Part shown: positions 1 through 10,365 of the stretch, one piece after another | How positions within the stretch are numbered: position 1 is the first letter of the stretch | How the letters are laid out: each line of letters begins with the position of its first letter | DNA from: Lepidostoma basale | Taxonomy: Eukaryota > Arthropoda > Insecta > Trichoptera > Lepidostomatidae | Direction of reading: 5' to 3' | DNA: 64,000 bases | Assembly (NCBI GenBank): GCA_022606425.2 | Contig: JAHDVF020001507.1 | Span: forward strand, 124,001-188,000 | Made by a program: the position numbers and the translations under genes | Notes under the pieces: model-generated | The model's database searches: none | What the model was told of the DNA's origin: nothing | What the model saw: the letters and a program-made list of their open reading frames with translations, nothing else

Positions 1-59
1 TCAGGAGACGTGATTTATGTGTCGCAGATCTTTAAAAAGAAGAAGTTAATGAAAATATT

Positions 60-262
60 CTTTTATCAATCTTCTAGTTCTGACCGGTTTCGGTAGCTCG
101 TTTCTTACAATAAAACTTAGATATTTCATAAAGCTATTGAGTAATTTTCTTACAATTAATACTAATGAAAACGTCTGTTTCCTAGAAGTTTTATTATATT
201 TTCATGGAATGATACATTGAAAATATTAATGTAGTTTTTTGAAATTTCATTGTAGAAGATAA
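60..262. repeat. P5 and P1 hairpin-element half copies
   Basis: A P5 arm (GACCGGTTTCGGTAGCTCG, near 78) is followed by a P1 arm (AATGAAAACGTCTGTTTCC near 163). A copy of the end motif shared by several P families (TGAAATTTCATTGTAGAAG, near 239) lies just before a LINE-A tail. The second arms are missing, so these are truncated. Confidence 0.6.
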
Positions 263-466
263 TAAAAAAATATGAAAACGTGGCACGATCTAATTAATTA
301 AATATTGAATGTCGGCCATGTAAGGAGTCGAAATCGACGCGCGTGCATGACACGATATATGAATGTTGAGGAAGCAAGAGAAATATATCAGGAAAGAAAT
401 GTGCGGTAGTCCATTCTTTCTGCCTACCCCTTCGGGGAGACGGCCTGATGGTTAGTTAGTTAGTTA
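263..466 (+). mobile_element. LINE-A1 3' end with (TTAG)n tail
   Basis: The last ~60 codons of a LINE-A pol are readable with frame breaks (WHD, GHV, RACMT, SILSAYP). They end at GGGGAGACGGCCTGATGG and a GTTAGTTAGTTAGT tail. RTE-like LINEs commonly end in a short tandem repeat. The copy is 5'-truncated, which is typical of target-primed reverse transcription. Confidence 0.8.
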
Positions 467-517
467 TGAAAAAAAAAATTCTTTATAGTATAAATTTAGT
501 TAAATTTAATATAAGAC

Positions 518-600
518 TATTGTTTTGAGCGGTTTCGGCAGCTCGCTGCCATCTTCTGGTCAGACACTTAAGACCGGTCAAAGTCATAAACCTATGTGGA
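518..600 (-). repeat. P5 hairpin core (hammerhead-like)
   Basis: On the minus strand: CAGAAGA, one T, stem GGCAG/CTGCC with loop CGAG, then GAAAC. This matches the better copy at 15011-15042. Confidence 0.6.
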
Positions 601-684
601 ATTTAAGTAAATATACTATGTACTATAATATAAAGACATTTATAATATTTTTAAATTTAATTTCATCATTTATAACGATATGTT

Positions 685-775
685 GCTTAGACATTATAAA
701 ATGTATGATAATACAGCAAGGCGAAACATGTTATTCCTATAATAAATAATAAAATGTCTAGGAAACAGACGTTTT
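685..775 (+). repeat. P1 half copy
   Basis: Contains AGCAAGGCGAAACATGT followed by the arm ending in CAGACGTTTTC. Only one half of the P1 palindrome is present. Confidence 0.6.
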
Positions 776-1105
776 CTTCTTCTTCTTCTTCTTCGTCTTC
801 TTCTTTTAATAGATCTGACGATCTGTGACACAGAAATCATGTCTCGTCGGATGATGAGATCCAGCTGTCTTCCAGGTGGGCGGTGTCCGGAGGGGATTTC
901 ATAAGCGGCTGTATATGCATGTCTGTCACCATCCATTCGGGCTACATGGTCCCTCTAGTATCTTTTTCTGGATCTACTCAACTGAACGATATCCTCTATT
1001 TCGCAAGTTTTTCTTATGTCTACGATGCGGACATGGTCTCGGAGAGTTTTTCCAGTAATTGATCTTAGGACCTTCATCTCCGATGTTCTTAGTAGTCCCT
1101 TGGTT
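768..1105 (-). mobile_element. LINE-B 3' end (degenerate)
   Basis: Minus-strand reading gives the LINE-B pol C-terminus (EMKVLRSITGKTLRDHV, then RDHVARMDGDR, then SGHRPPGR) with stops and shifts. It ends in a (GAAGAA)n tract at 775-805. 5'-truncated retrotransposon remnant. Confidence 0.7.
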
Positions 1106-1175
1106 CGCACAGACGTTTTCATTTGTATTATTTATTTAATATGGAGTTTTATGTCTTTTTTAAAGAAACAATACA
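1106..1175. repeat. P1 flank fragment
   Basis: CAGACGTTTTCATTTGTATT followed by ATTTAATATGGAGTTTTATG, the usual outer arm of P1 palindromes. Confidence 0.55.
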
Positions 1176-1640
1176 TGTTTGACCACATGTAAATACGACC
1201 AAAACAAGAAAGGCATAATAACTAATACATGTATACAATTTTATTTACAGTTTCAATTCTAATTCATTTGTAGCTCGTACGTTCAGAATATATGTATAAT
1301 ATACCTGTTACAGCCAGAAATCTCTCTCGTCAATTATTGACAAGTAAAGAGATAGTGTATGTTTACATAATTATATGTAAATATATTAGGAATATTCTAT
1401 TTTAACGAGATTTTACCATTTCCAAACCATGCGTTTGACATCTGAGCTTAGCTGAATAAACTAATTGACAAGTAGTTACGATATATTACGAATTTATCAG
1501 GTCTTTATACATATATGACCATTTATTTTTTCGAAGTCTGTTCTTGAAATATACCAATTTGAAAGTGGACAATACGTCATGGGTTCCATTTCTCTGCTTC
1601 TGTCTAGTCCGCATTATGTTCTAATGGTTATATAATATTT
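1176..1640. other. no gene seen
   Basis: AT-rich sequence with no ORF, repeat or RNA gene that I recognise. Confidence 0.5.
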
Positions 1641-1644
1641 AATA

Positions 1645-2092
1645 TTGATGAGCACGTTAAAACAGACACTGTCAGAACCAAACATCTTCTAAAAGTAGCA
1701 GAAATGAAAACATTGCAACCTATCGTGGGGAGAACCCATAGAGATAGGATACCCAACGAAGAAGTTCGCAGATCCTGCTAAATTAATGACATAGTGAGAT
1801 GGAGTAGGCAGAGAAGACGATTCTGGAGGGACCACATCGAGAGGATGGTTCCAGCGAGGATTGTTAAGATTGTGATGCACGAGATACCAGACGACCACCA
1901 AAGAGATGGAGAGAAGGCTGGTCGTCTTCATCACAGGAATAATGTTGATATCCTGCATGAACAGATCGCAAGATCTACAACAACAAGCTGAATAAGATGA
2001 TGACGATGAAAACGATAGCTGTTGGCTACCGTCTCCACGGAAGACCATCAAAAATATAAAGGGATTACTTGGAGTCAACATCCCAAGAGAGG
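1645..2092 (+). mobile_element. LINE-B pol tail, joined to Jockey
   Basis: Carries the LINE-B C-terminal order: DTVRTKH-like start, EMKTLQPIVGRT, a GRQRRRFWRDHIERM-like block, RIVKIVMHEIPD, and LGVNIPREA-like end. The normal (GAAGAA)n tail is missing. Sequence runs straight into a Jockey 3' piece at about 2095, so this is a chimeric junction. Confidence 0.7.
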
Positions 2093-2368
2093 CCAGACTT
2101 ATCAGAGGATTCTTTGAGAACTCCGTCATCTTGGACGCTATCCATCTTTATGTTCCGGGTGGTTATCTTCGACAGCGTCAGCACAGACTGTTTTATCTCC
2201 CAACATGCAGAATCAACCTGCTTTTGGTGATGCCGGTTGGGAGAGCAATCAAACTGCTAAACATGATCGATTTGGAGATAGAGAAGGAGAAAAATATGGA
2301 AACGTGCGTGTCTCGGAAGTTTTATGATATATTTTTAAGAGATATGTTTCACTTTGGTAGAGCATTAT
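2093..2368 (+). mobile_element. Jockey pol C-terminus fragment
   Basis: Encodes LIRGFFENSVILDAIHLYVP, then YLRQRQHRLFYLP, then LLVMPVGRAIKLLN. This matches residues ~290-360 of the 35386-36531 ORF. The end is truncated, without the usual (TGATT)n. Confidence 0.75.
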
Positions 2369-2735
2369 CAAACTAACTAACTAACCATTATGCCACCTCT
2401 TCGAAGGGATAACAGAAAGAATAGACTACCACACTTTATTTCCTAACGCACTTCTCTCGTGTGCCATATATGCACGTCGATTTCTCCGAGTCTTCACGTG
2501 GCTGATATTTTATACTGGATTGATTTGAAAGTGCTAAATTTTCTTTTGTCTTCCTCTATTTCTTGTTCCGTTTATATTCACTTATTATTTCTTGATCATT
2601 CTTTCTTTCCATGTGTTCAAACCACCCTAATGACCCATTAATTATTATATTCATAACACTTTCATTCGCACTGCATTCACTTCTCTATTATTATTTGCAT
2701 TTGATTCTCTATCATATACCTATATAGATTAAACC
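2369..2735 (-). mobile_element. LINE-A1 fragment
   Basis: Starts with the reverse tail (ACTAACTAACCATTATGCC). It then follows the A1 consensus in reverse through the RACMT, WHDQIN and RWFGHMERM regions up to VYDR. Diverged, with frame breaks. A 45 bp plus-strand A1 scrap (SEAWN region) lies at 2780-2825. Confidence 0.7.
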
Positions 2736-2934
2736 CAAATTTTTGAAAGTTATCTAATTTCTACCTATCTATTCTACTAAACAGAAGTGAAGCATGGAAC
2801 TAGCAAAATAAAGATGAAAGTAGGTCAACATGAAATATTTGATAATGCTGCAGTGAAAGCGAAATGTGTAAAAACTACAGAATATACTGCTTACTATTTA
2901 AATCTTATTATCTATTTTATAAATTAATATTACA

Positions 2935-3062
2935 TTATAAACAGTTAAATTAAAAAAAACTCTGTTTTATGTATGATAACTGTATTTTTATTTTACGCGA
3001 CAGCTGTTTCGTTAAATTTTGTTGACATTATCAGGATTTACAGTAATATATGTATGAACTAT
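2935..3062 (-). repeat. P6 hairpin element, partial
   Basis: Minus strand carries CTGATAA (3034-3028), a weak stem, then GAAACAGCTGTCGCG. The palindromic ACAGCTGT and GTC match the better P6 copy at 25130, but G8 of the CTGATGA box is A here. Confidence 0.6.
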
Positions 3063-3104
3063 TTATTATTTTGAAATTTAAAGTTTTTTTGAAATTTAAT
3101 TGTA

Positions 3105-3325
3105 TCTCAATAGAGACGAAGATGCAAACTGAAAACTGAATATGGTTAATCAAGGTGTTTACAGGACTTATGACCTGTCATTGGTTGGGTTAAGCGCACG
3201 CTTTATGTAATTACAACATTCCCCATTCCACCTATTTCTTTATGACCATGTAAGACAAATTTTTGGAGGTTGTATATGTGCTACAAATCTATGCTTATCG
3301 TCACATGTCAGTTTCAATACACCAT
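3105..3325 (+). repeat. Repeat R copy
   Basis: Begins AATTGTATCTCAATAGAGAC, followed by the GACCTGTCATTGGTTGGGTT block and CATTCCCCATTCCACC. It matches copies at 14720, 25225, 26935 and 44755 (reverse). Non-coding. Confidence 0.75.
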
Positions 3326-3484
3326 CTATGTAGATTTGATTACATATGTTTATCTTTTTAAGAGTAATCTATATCATCCACACACTAACGCCATATATGG
3401 AGATTAATTTTTAGCATTCAGCAAACTACTTTATTAACACAATGTGAAGGTGATCGCCATTAGCGCATTCTTTAGAAGCCGCCT

Positions 3485-3735
3485 GGAGATATCATTCCTA
3501 TCTATATGCCAAAGAATTGACCAGAATGATTACAAATATTTTTTTGTGAATGTATACTTATACTTGTATACGAATACTGGATTTCACTATATATATGGAG
3601 ATATCGCTCCTATCTATACGCCAAAGAATTGGCCAGAATGATTACAACTAAGCAATTAAATTTCATGAATTAATAACCCTCCATGGGTGAAATCCAGTAT
3701 TCGTATACAAGTTAAAGTATACATTCACAAAAAAA
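3485..3735. repeat. direct plus inverted repeat cluster
   Basis: Two direct copies of a ~53 bp block sit at 3485-3537 and 3597-3649 (GGAGATATC...CAGAATGATTACAA). An imperfect inverted repeat pairs 3538-3587 with 3687-3735 (both hold GAATGTATAC or its complement). The arms resemble the outer sequence of repeat R. Confidence 0.65.
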
Positions 3736-3740
3736 TAAAG

Positions 3741-3815
3741 TTTTTTTCTTTAACAGTTTATAATGTTAAAGTATCATAGTGTTTCGGCCAAAACTATAGA
3801 CTATTTAAATATTAC
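3741..3815. repeat. P6 end fragment
   Basis: AGTATCATAGTGTTTCGGCC with CAAAACTATAGACTA; the same end is seen at 24885, 15990 and 52000. Confidence 0.55.
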
Positions 3816-4335
3816 AATACTTAATTATAATAAATTTAATAAAAAATTGTATATCAGAATTGTGTAGGTTCTCTGAATTTCGATATATCAGATATTACGA
3901 TATAAAGAGGTGTGAATTACCGGGGTGAACATAAATCATGACGGGAATTTGAACATAACGAGTTAACAAGCTACCTGATTTGACGAAATAATCTCGTTAA
4001 AGCCACGAATTCATAGGTGACGAAAAACGATTGCAAAGCAAAACTAATTGATGCTCTGTTAAAAATAAGTACCTGTCTACGTGTTTGAATATAATATCAT
4101 AATACCCAGTACTTAACGTAATATTTTAATCTAGATCAACACTCTTTTAATTAACAAGTGTAGTAATGGCTTAATTTTGTGTATTTCCATACCTTGGAAG
4201 AAAGTACTTCACCATAGAAGTTCTGACATACGCTTGATATATTTGAACTCTTATTTTAAAATGTTCTATTTAGATTATTTTTGACACATGTGGACTTACT
4301 TTAATCTCATATTACGATACATATACGAGTTTTGA
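3816..4335. other. no gene seen
   Basis: AT-rich sequence without recognisable features. Confidence 0.5.
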
Positions 4336-4990
4336 CTGGTTCTGATTTTTAAATTTTGGTTTGGTTCACGTGGTGCTCCCGTAAATTTGGAGATATTTCG
4401 TGTATAAGTGAATTGTTTTGGTCAATTTGATTATTGCCGCAATTTATAAGAGTTAGTTTTAACAGTTTTGATGTTAAAATTATGCAAGTTTTTTCGTTTA
4501 TTCAAATAATTTTGACAGGTGTTAAAATAAAAATTTCAATTGTTTTAATGACAATTTGAATAATTTCTTCAATAATGCTAATAAATTTTTGTGGTTTTGA
4601 ATTGTTTTAAGTGCCTAATTACAGTTAATTAAAAAAAACAGTGGATACGTGGAATATAAAATAAATAAAAACAAAAGTCCGGATCGTCCAGCTGACAACA
4701 TGTGCACCATCTAAAAGAACATTACGTATAAAATTATTTTTATTTTGTTATTTTATTTTATATCATTGTATTTTATATAATTTGTTTAAGATTTATTATG
4801 TGGATGTTGGACGATCGTAGAATAAGCGGGAGATACCTATTGGTGGCGATGAGGTTCGCAACCCATCACACCGCGTCTCTCGCGAGGGCTAAAAAAGAAG
4901 CAACGGAATGGCGCGTCGGTTAAAATGTGGCAGTCCATTCTTTCTGCCGACCCTTTTGGGGAGACGGCGTGATGGTTAATTGGTTAGTTA
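4336..4990 (+). mobile_element. Element D, copy 1
   Basis: Starts CTGGTTCTGATTTTTAAATT, and carries the block GGTTTGGTTCACGTGGTGCT and then AAGTCCGGATCGTCCAGCTG. Its last ~70 bp are LINE-A-like (GGCAGTCCATTCTTTCTGCC, then TTTTGGGGAGACGGCGTGAT and a TTAG-type tail). No meaningful ORF. Best read as a non-autonomous element using a LINE-A 3' end. Confidence 0.75.
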
Positions 4991-5162
4991 TACGAATATA
5001 CTCGATATTAAGTCAAATATATATATATTTAAATATGCCCCAGCAAGGTGAAATATGCAATTATTATAAAATACTCGTACAATACATTTTCGAAAAATAT
5101 TAAAAAAATATATTTTTGCATTATATCACATATTTCAGTACTAATAAAATGTCTTCATCTTT

Positions 5163-5280
5163 TTCCTTGTTGTAGACCTATGTGGTCTGCTCTCCAGAGT
5201 GTTGCTCCTCTTGTGAGGTAGACTCCCAGCTGTCCTTCAATGTTTTATAAGGTCTTCCACTAGGACGAGTCCCATGAGGC
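5163..5280 (-). mobile_element. LINE-B 3' scrap
   Basis: Reverse reading gives RPYKTLKDSWESTSQE, the LINE-B C-terminus. It is fused in one open frame to a LINE-A2 piece (5281-5453), which creates a meaningless 91-codon chimeric ORF. Confidence 0.65.
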
Positions 5281-5460
5281 TGATTATGCAATGCAATATA
5301 TGTCATACACGCACGTCGATACTTCCGGCTTTTGACATGACCAACCTTTAAAATTTGATTAATTTGTTTTCCTCGGTCTACCGCGACTTCGTACTCCATT
5401 AACATCGTTAACGTATATATTTTTACCATTCTTTCTTCACCAATGCGCTCCATATGTCCG
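5281..5460 (-). mobile_element. LINE-A2 fragment
   Basis: Encodes ERIGEERMVK, then INQILKVGHVKSRKYRRACMT. This is the A2 pol C-terminus, joined head-on to LINE-B. Confidence 0.7.
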
Positions 5461-5924
5461 ACTATAATGTCTATAATATGTCTGTCTATAATATCAACAA
5501 ATATATACTCGTATTACTTTAGTTATCGAACTAAGACGTTATGGTTTTAAAATAATAAATAATGTTTTGCATATGTCTCGATCAATCTACAATAGAATAT
5601 TCAAAATTTTAAAATGATTAACCGTAACATCTCGTGACTTATGAACTTTCTTATGCGATACAAGCGATTACAGGCGATTGTGTAAACCAATCAATCGATT
5701 TGATTAATAGGCGGGCGAAGCTCCGTACTTTATTGAACCGGTACAGCACAGCTCAGCCCGGCCCAACCCGGCTCGGGTCAGCTTAGCTCGACGCGGGCAG
5801 ACGCGCGGTAAACCGAGAATCACGTACTTAACACTTTAACATCTGCGAACTGCACAACAACATACTCATGTTTTAAAAGTTAATTAAGATCATAATATTA
5901 CATAAATAGTCAGTTATGTATGGA
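5461..5924. other. no gene; GC-rich patch at 5708-5822
   Basis: Mostly AT-rich. A ~115 bp GC- and CpG-rich patch (GGCGGGCGAAGCTCCGTAC to GACGCGCGG) stands out. It could be an old promoter or TE leader; nothing supports a specific call. Confidence 0.4.
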
Positions 5925-6150
5925 AAAACACTAGTTTTAAGGAGTTTTATTATCATATTTATATATGAGATGTTTCGCCCTTCTGAGGCATTATCAAATA
6001 TGAGTGTGTGTCATTTGATAATGCCTTAAAAGGGCGAAACATGTCATTCATAAATAATATGATAAAACTCCCTAAAAACTATAGTTTTTTCACACATATT
6101 AATAATTTAATATGGAGTTTTACATCATTGTTCAAGAAACAATAAATAAG
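5925..6150. repeat. P1 palindrome
   Basis: Near-perfect inverted repeat. The plus half holds TTGATAA (6015-6021), T, stem GCC/GGC, GAAAC (6036-6040), ATGTC. The outer arm ends in AATATGGAGTTTTACATCAT. Both strands therefore carry the same hairpin motif head-to-head. Confidence 0.75.
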
Positions 6151-6164
6151 CTAACATTATAATT

Positions 6165-6600
6165 CGACCTTCGTGTCCGAGTGGTAAGGGCCTTGACTGC
6201 CACGCCGAAGGTCCCGGGTACGATTCCCGGCGATGGCAGTGTGATACTCACACTGTCTTTAGTCTGGTGTAGAATTCACGTGACAATAAAATGGCGATAT
6301 AGTTACCTGTCACATATCACGAAAATCAATATGATAGCTATACTCTTTACATCGATTTGGCTAGCGCTGACTAGCATATTCGTGAAAGTACGTTCAGAAG
6401 ACAAATGCTCTTAACTTTGGAGAGTATCTTGTATTCCTAATGTTGAACCATCTCTCTTGCGTTCCTGGTATTATATATTTTTTATGTTTAACCTGTTCTT
6501 AATGAATGCTTTAAACTATAATTGTTGTTTGTAATATCTTTTGAGGAAATAAACTGATTTGATTTGACTTGATGTAAAGAGCGATTCAACAAAAAACAAA
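6165..6600 (+). mobile_element. SINE-T copy 1, split by Jockey tail
   Basis: tRNA-like head: box A-like TGTCCGAGTGGTAAGGGC and box B-like GGTACGATTCC. This is followed by the family body (GGCAGTGTGAT, GGTGTAGAATTCACGTGAC, AATAAAATGGCGATA) and tail TTTACATCGATTTGGCT. A Jockey 3' end lies inside at about 6374-6573; the SINE resumes with AAGAGCGATTCAAC. Not a functional tRNA gene. Confidence 0.75.
6374..6573 (+). mobile_element. Jockey 3' end inside SINE-T
   Basis: CGTGAAAGTACGTTCAGAAG to the stop and 3' UTR, ending AACTGATTTGATTTGACTTG. Only the last ~200 bp are present, i.e. an extreme 5' truncation. Confidence 0.75.
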
Positions 6601-7045
6601 CTAACTAACTGTCTCCCCGAAAGGGTAGGCAGAAATAATGGACTGCCACACATTTCTTTCCTGACATATTTCTCTCGCTTTCTCAACATTCATACATCGT
6701 GTCATGCATACGCGTCGATTTCTTTGACTCCTCAAGTGGCCGACATTCAATATTTGATTTATTTGATCGTGCCACGTTTTCCTTAGCCTTCCTCTATTTA
6801 TAGTTCCATTTACATCGTTAACATATACTTTTTTACCATTCTTTCTTCATTCATTCTTTCCATGTGTCCAAACCACCTTAATGATCCTTTCATTATTTTG
6901 TTCATAACACTATCATTCGTAAGGCTTTCACTTCTTATATTTTCATTAGACACTCTATCATACACATATTTTCCACACATTCGTCTAAGAGATCTCATAT
7001 CTACTGCTTTTATTCTACTTTCATCCTTCATTTGTCAGTTATAAA
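6597..7045 (-). mobile_element. LINE-A1 3' fragment
   Basis: Reverse tail ACTAACTAACTGTCTCCCC, then the A1 C-terminus. An ORF at 7031-6810 reads ESRIKAVDMRSLRRMCGKYV, then MKGSLRWFGHMERMNEERMV. 5'-truncated, with frame breaks toward the end. Confidence 0.75.
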
Positions 7046-7118
7046 TATAGTAACAAAATAATAATAATAATAATAATAATAACCGATATTAAGAATAATG
7101 GAATTGTACTATGTAAAT

Positions 7119-7427
7119 CATAGGTTTTCAATATTTTCTGAGCCACCGCCCCCTTTACAAAAAAAATATATGTGTTCAACGCCCCCCTCCCGTAAAAGTT
7201 ATTCCAAATGTGGGAAAATGATTACAATACATAAAACAACAAAATAAACCAAATTTAGGTTTAATTCGCTTTATAAGTAGCTACGTGATTAGCGTGTTTA
7301 TTTTTGTCTTTTTAGAGTATATTTTTTTATCTGCCCACGCTTTCTATTTTTTCTGGGTCTTCTACTGCCCCCTTGAAAGTCTCAAACTCCCACAAGGGGG
7401 CGTTATCGCCCACTTTGAGAACCAAGG
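7119..7427. mobile_element. non-autonomous hAT-type element
   Basis: 309 bp bounded by an exact 8 bp duplication ATGTAAAT (7111-7118 and 7428-7435). Ends are imperfect inverted repeats (CATAGGTTTTCAA on the left; CCTTGGTTCTCAA on the minus strand at the right) and both carry a GCCCCCTT block. An 8 bp duplication and such ends are hallmarks of hAT transposons. No transposase ORF. Confidence 0.7.
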
Positions 7428-7503
7428 ATGTAAATTAATGCTTTAAGTTTCATAATAAAATATAAATATATTTATTCTTGGTCAAACGATGCCAAAAATA
7501 TCA

Positions 7504-7925
7504 AACTTAACTAACTAACTAACTAACCATCACGCCGTCTCCCCGAAAGGGTAGGCAGAAAGAATGGACTGTCACACTTTTACTGATGCGGCACTCCATC
7601 CTTCTCTTTTCGCTCCGCGGGAGACGCGGTGTGATGGGTTGCGAACCTCATCGCCACCAATAGGCATCTCCCGCGCACACTTCGATCGTCCAACACCCAC
7701 AAAATAAATCTAAAACAAACAATATAAAATACAATGATATAAAATAAAATAACAAAATAAAAATAATTTAACACAAAATGTTCTTTTTAGATGGTGCACA
7801 TATTGTCTATTTAATTTATGTTACACGAATTCACCGTTTTTTTAATTTAGCACATAATGTAATAACACATTGTGTTTTTTTCGATGTTGCTCATGTTGAC
7901 ATGGGCGATCCGGACTTTGTGTAAA
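7504..7925 (-). mobile_element. Element D, copy 2 (truncated)
   Basis: Reverse copy: ACTAACTAACTAACTAACC, then LINE-A-like end, then the conserved GCGAACCTCATCGCC block and GGGCGATCCGGACTTTGTG. The distal half of D is missing. Confidence 0.75.
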
Positions 7926-8344
7926 CAAACTTAACAAACTTTATCAAACTTAACGGATATTAACGATTTTTTGTAGCCAAAATATCGCTTGTGTCGTATG
8001 GACGTAGGATGTATGCCAACGTGACCTCCGCGGTTCGTAAAGTGTTAAGTCGCAAGCGGCTTTCACTTTTTTCTGCTTTCGTCTCCATTGACTGACACTG
8101 TCGGAACAAGTGGAGTGGCATTGTGCGTTTGCGGTAACGGACACATCAGGAATTCCCAACGATTCTTGGTTAATTGATCGCAAGGTACAGAATAAAAGCT
8201 ACGCCACGCCGCATGGAAATGCATTCAAACAAATACGTTCTTACTTCTGTTGGCCAATCTTTATGTGTTTCTTAAGACGAATGAAAACATCTGTTTTCAG
8301 TAATAATAAATAACAATAATAATATGCTAACTTCTAAAGCGCCG
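7926..8344. other. no gene seen
   Basis: Mixed composition with short ORFs that I do not recognise. A P1 scrap (ATGAAAACATCTGTTTTC) lies at 8280. Confidence 0.4.
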
Positions 8345-8640
8345 TTTTTGTGATGTAATCACCTCAAGGGCGGACGTGTTTTAAATCTAAAAAATCTAAA
8401 TGTGACCGCTTAAAAAGCGATCGGTTAAAAAGTATAGTAAAACAAAGTATAAATGTTTAAATTGGGTATGAAATATGAAAAAATAAATGATCTAAAATCT
8501 GTCGGATCATTTATGCATCTGAGGTGTGAAGGGAGATTGTTCCAAGCTGATGGACCGGCTACCGCGAACGCTCGATTCCCGAAATTTGTACTGGGGCAAC
8601 GCTTCGGCTCAGCTAATCTTCCTATTTTATTACATAGTAC
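8345..8640 (-). mobile_element. LINE-G pol C-terminus
   Basis: Encodes GRLAEPKRCPSTNFGNRAFA, then VAGPSAWNNLPSHLR. This GxRAFxVAGPxxWNxLP signature is common at the pol C-terminus of CR1/L2-like LINEs. The 3' UTR includes the ACCTCAAGGGCG motif seen also at 33850, 45110 and 51590. Confidence 0.7.
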
Positions 8641-8689
8641 ATACATACATAGTAGTTTTATTACATTTAATGTGAATGACATTTATTGT

Positions 8690-8980
8690 GAAAGAGCAGC
8701 AGAAATGAGAACATTGCGACCTATTGTAGGGAGAACCCTTAGAGATAGGATACCCAATGAAGAAATTCGCAAATTCTGCAAAATTTAAAACATAATAATG
8801 GAGTAGGTAGAGAAGACGATTCTGGAGGGACCACATCAAGAGATGGATCCAGCAAGAATTCCTAATATCGTGATGCACAAGACTCCAGAGGGCCGTTGAC
8901 CACCAGGACGACCACCAAAGAGATAGAGAGAAGGCCGCTCGTCTTCATCACAGGATCCTGCGTAAACAGAAGAAGAAGAT
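8690..8980 (+). mobile_element. LINE-B 3' fragment
   Basis: AAEMRTLRPIVGRTLRDRIP, then (shifted) RRFWRDHIKRW, IPNIVMHKTPEG, and a GAAGAAGAA tail. Frameshifts and stops. Confidence 0.75.
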
Positions 8981-10037
8981 TTGGCTTGGGTAGGGCAGCT
9001 TTTGAAAAACTTGATCATGTAATAAAGGCCAAAGACACTCCCATGAATCTCAAAAGTCTATGATACATGAATCCTCTCTGTGATTACATTTGGATCGGAC
9101 ACTGAGGTATTCACAGCCAATACCATATTCAACAATAGAAGGGGTTCCCACCACATACCAGAGGATGTTATAAGGCGCAGCGGCACCCTTTCGCTCATGC
9201 ACTTTCTAGGCCTGTTCCCCATCTATCCGGAACTTATATTTAGTTATATATATTGATCGCAAGGGGATGCCAGACCGCATTTAATATAATCTTTTATCCA
9301 TGTCCTGCACTTACACATGTAAATTTACATTATATTATTTTAGCTAATATATCGTGAACTTAACCTAGGTATCACAGTTAAGACACAATGCTTTTTTGGT
9401 TGTTACATGAGTAAGGTGGAACAATCTTGAGGGGGAAGAGAAAGAGAGGGAAAATGCGGGGGGCTTGATTGAAGCGAGGTTAAGGGGGTCTTTGGGTAAG
9501 GGTAAAGGGGAGGGAAATGGAGCACATGAGTATTAATAATAAAAAAAAGCTTATCCACGCCCCACCACTACTGAATTCCATAGTGTTAACGCCGTTCATC
9601 AAAAGTGAAAAAATAATCATCAAAAACAGTTTCTCAAAATAGGTGAACTTTTTGATAAATTGGTACTTCGAGAACATCGCACATATGTAACAAGCTAAAC
9701 ATTGAAGTATTGCTCAACCTTGCGACATATAAATTGCGCTTGGAAATTGAACCATCGTTTTTCAAGAATTATGATTTAACCTTTGGTTTTAAACACTCCA
9801 TAACTGTCTATCGAAGAAAGTGTGCGTAAAGTTATGAAGCTATCATGCCAGATAGAAAAAATATACAATCAATAAATCGTAACGAGAAGAAGTACGTAGT
9901 AAGCTCCAAAAGATTATTATTAAATTTTAAATGCCATAATAATTTTTATTAAAACACAATATATTTTTATCCATTTAAATTTTGATGTAATCTAAACATC
10001 TCTTAAGAGAAGCAGCAGCCTCTCAGATGCAAACTGG
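8981..10037. other. no gene recognised
   Basis: Contains a purine-rich patch at 9415-9520. At ~9140-9225 a short reading (HHMPEDVIRRSGTLSLMHFL) may be another LINE tail. Otherwise nothing is supportable. Confidence 0.35.
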
Positions 10038-10345
10038 TTCTTCTTCTTCTTTAACAGCCGTTGTAATCCACTGCTGGACATAGGCCTCCCCCATACTTCT
10101 CCATGTATGACATGTCATACGAGGGGTGTTTGGCATTACAACGCCACGCTTGCCACACGGGTTGGCGAGGTGTCCTTCTACGTTAGCCTATGTATCAATA
10201 TTATCCACCGAGGTTATTCACACTCGATCTCTAACATTTCGCGTAGTTTCCAGGGGAGACCAAAGTCGAGGAGGTGTGGATAGGTACTTGGGATCAGATC
10301 AATCCTCCAGCGCAGCATGGCCATCACCACGGTGATGGCCATGCA
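10038..10345 (-). mobile_element. LINE-C-like 3' fragment (degenerate)
   Basis: Starts with a TTCTTCTTCTT tract and the phrase CCACTGCTGGACATAGGCC. This is a frequent reverse-strand 3' signature of RTE-like LINEs in insects (family knowledge). The remainder to 10345 has no clear frame. Confidence 0.45.
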
Positions 10346-10365
10346 CCGCTCGAAGAGTCAACAGG

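Noticed and set aside
5178..5453. 91-codon gene
   Set aside because: LINE-B and LINE-A2 tails fused by chance.
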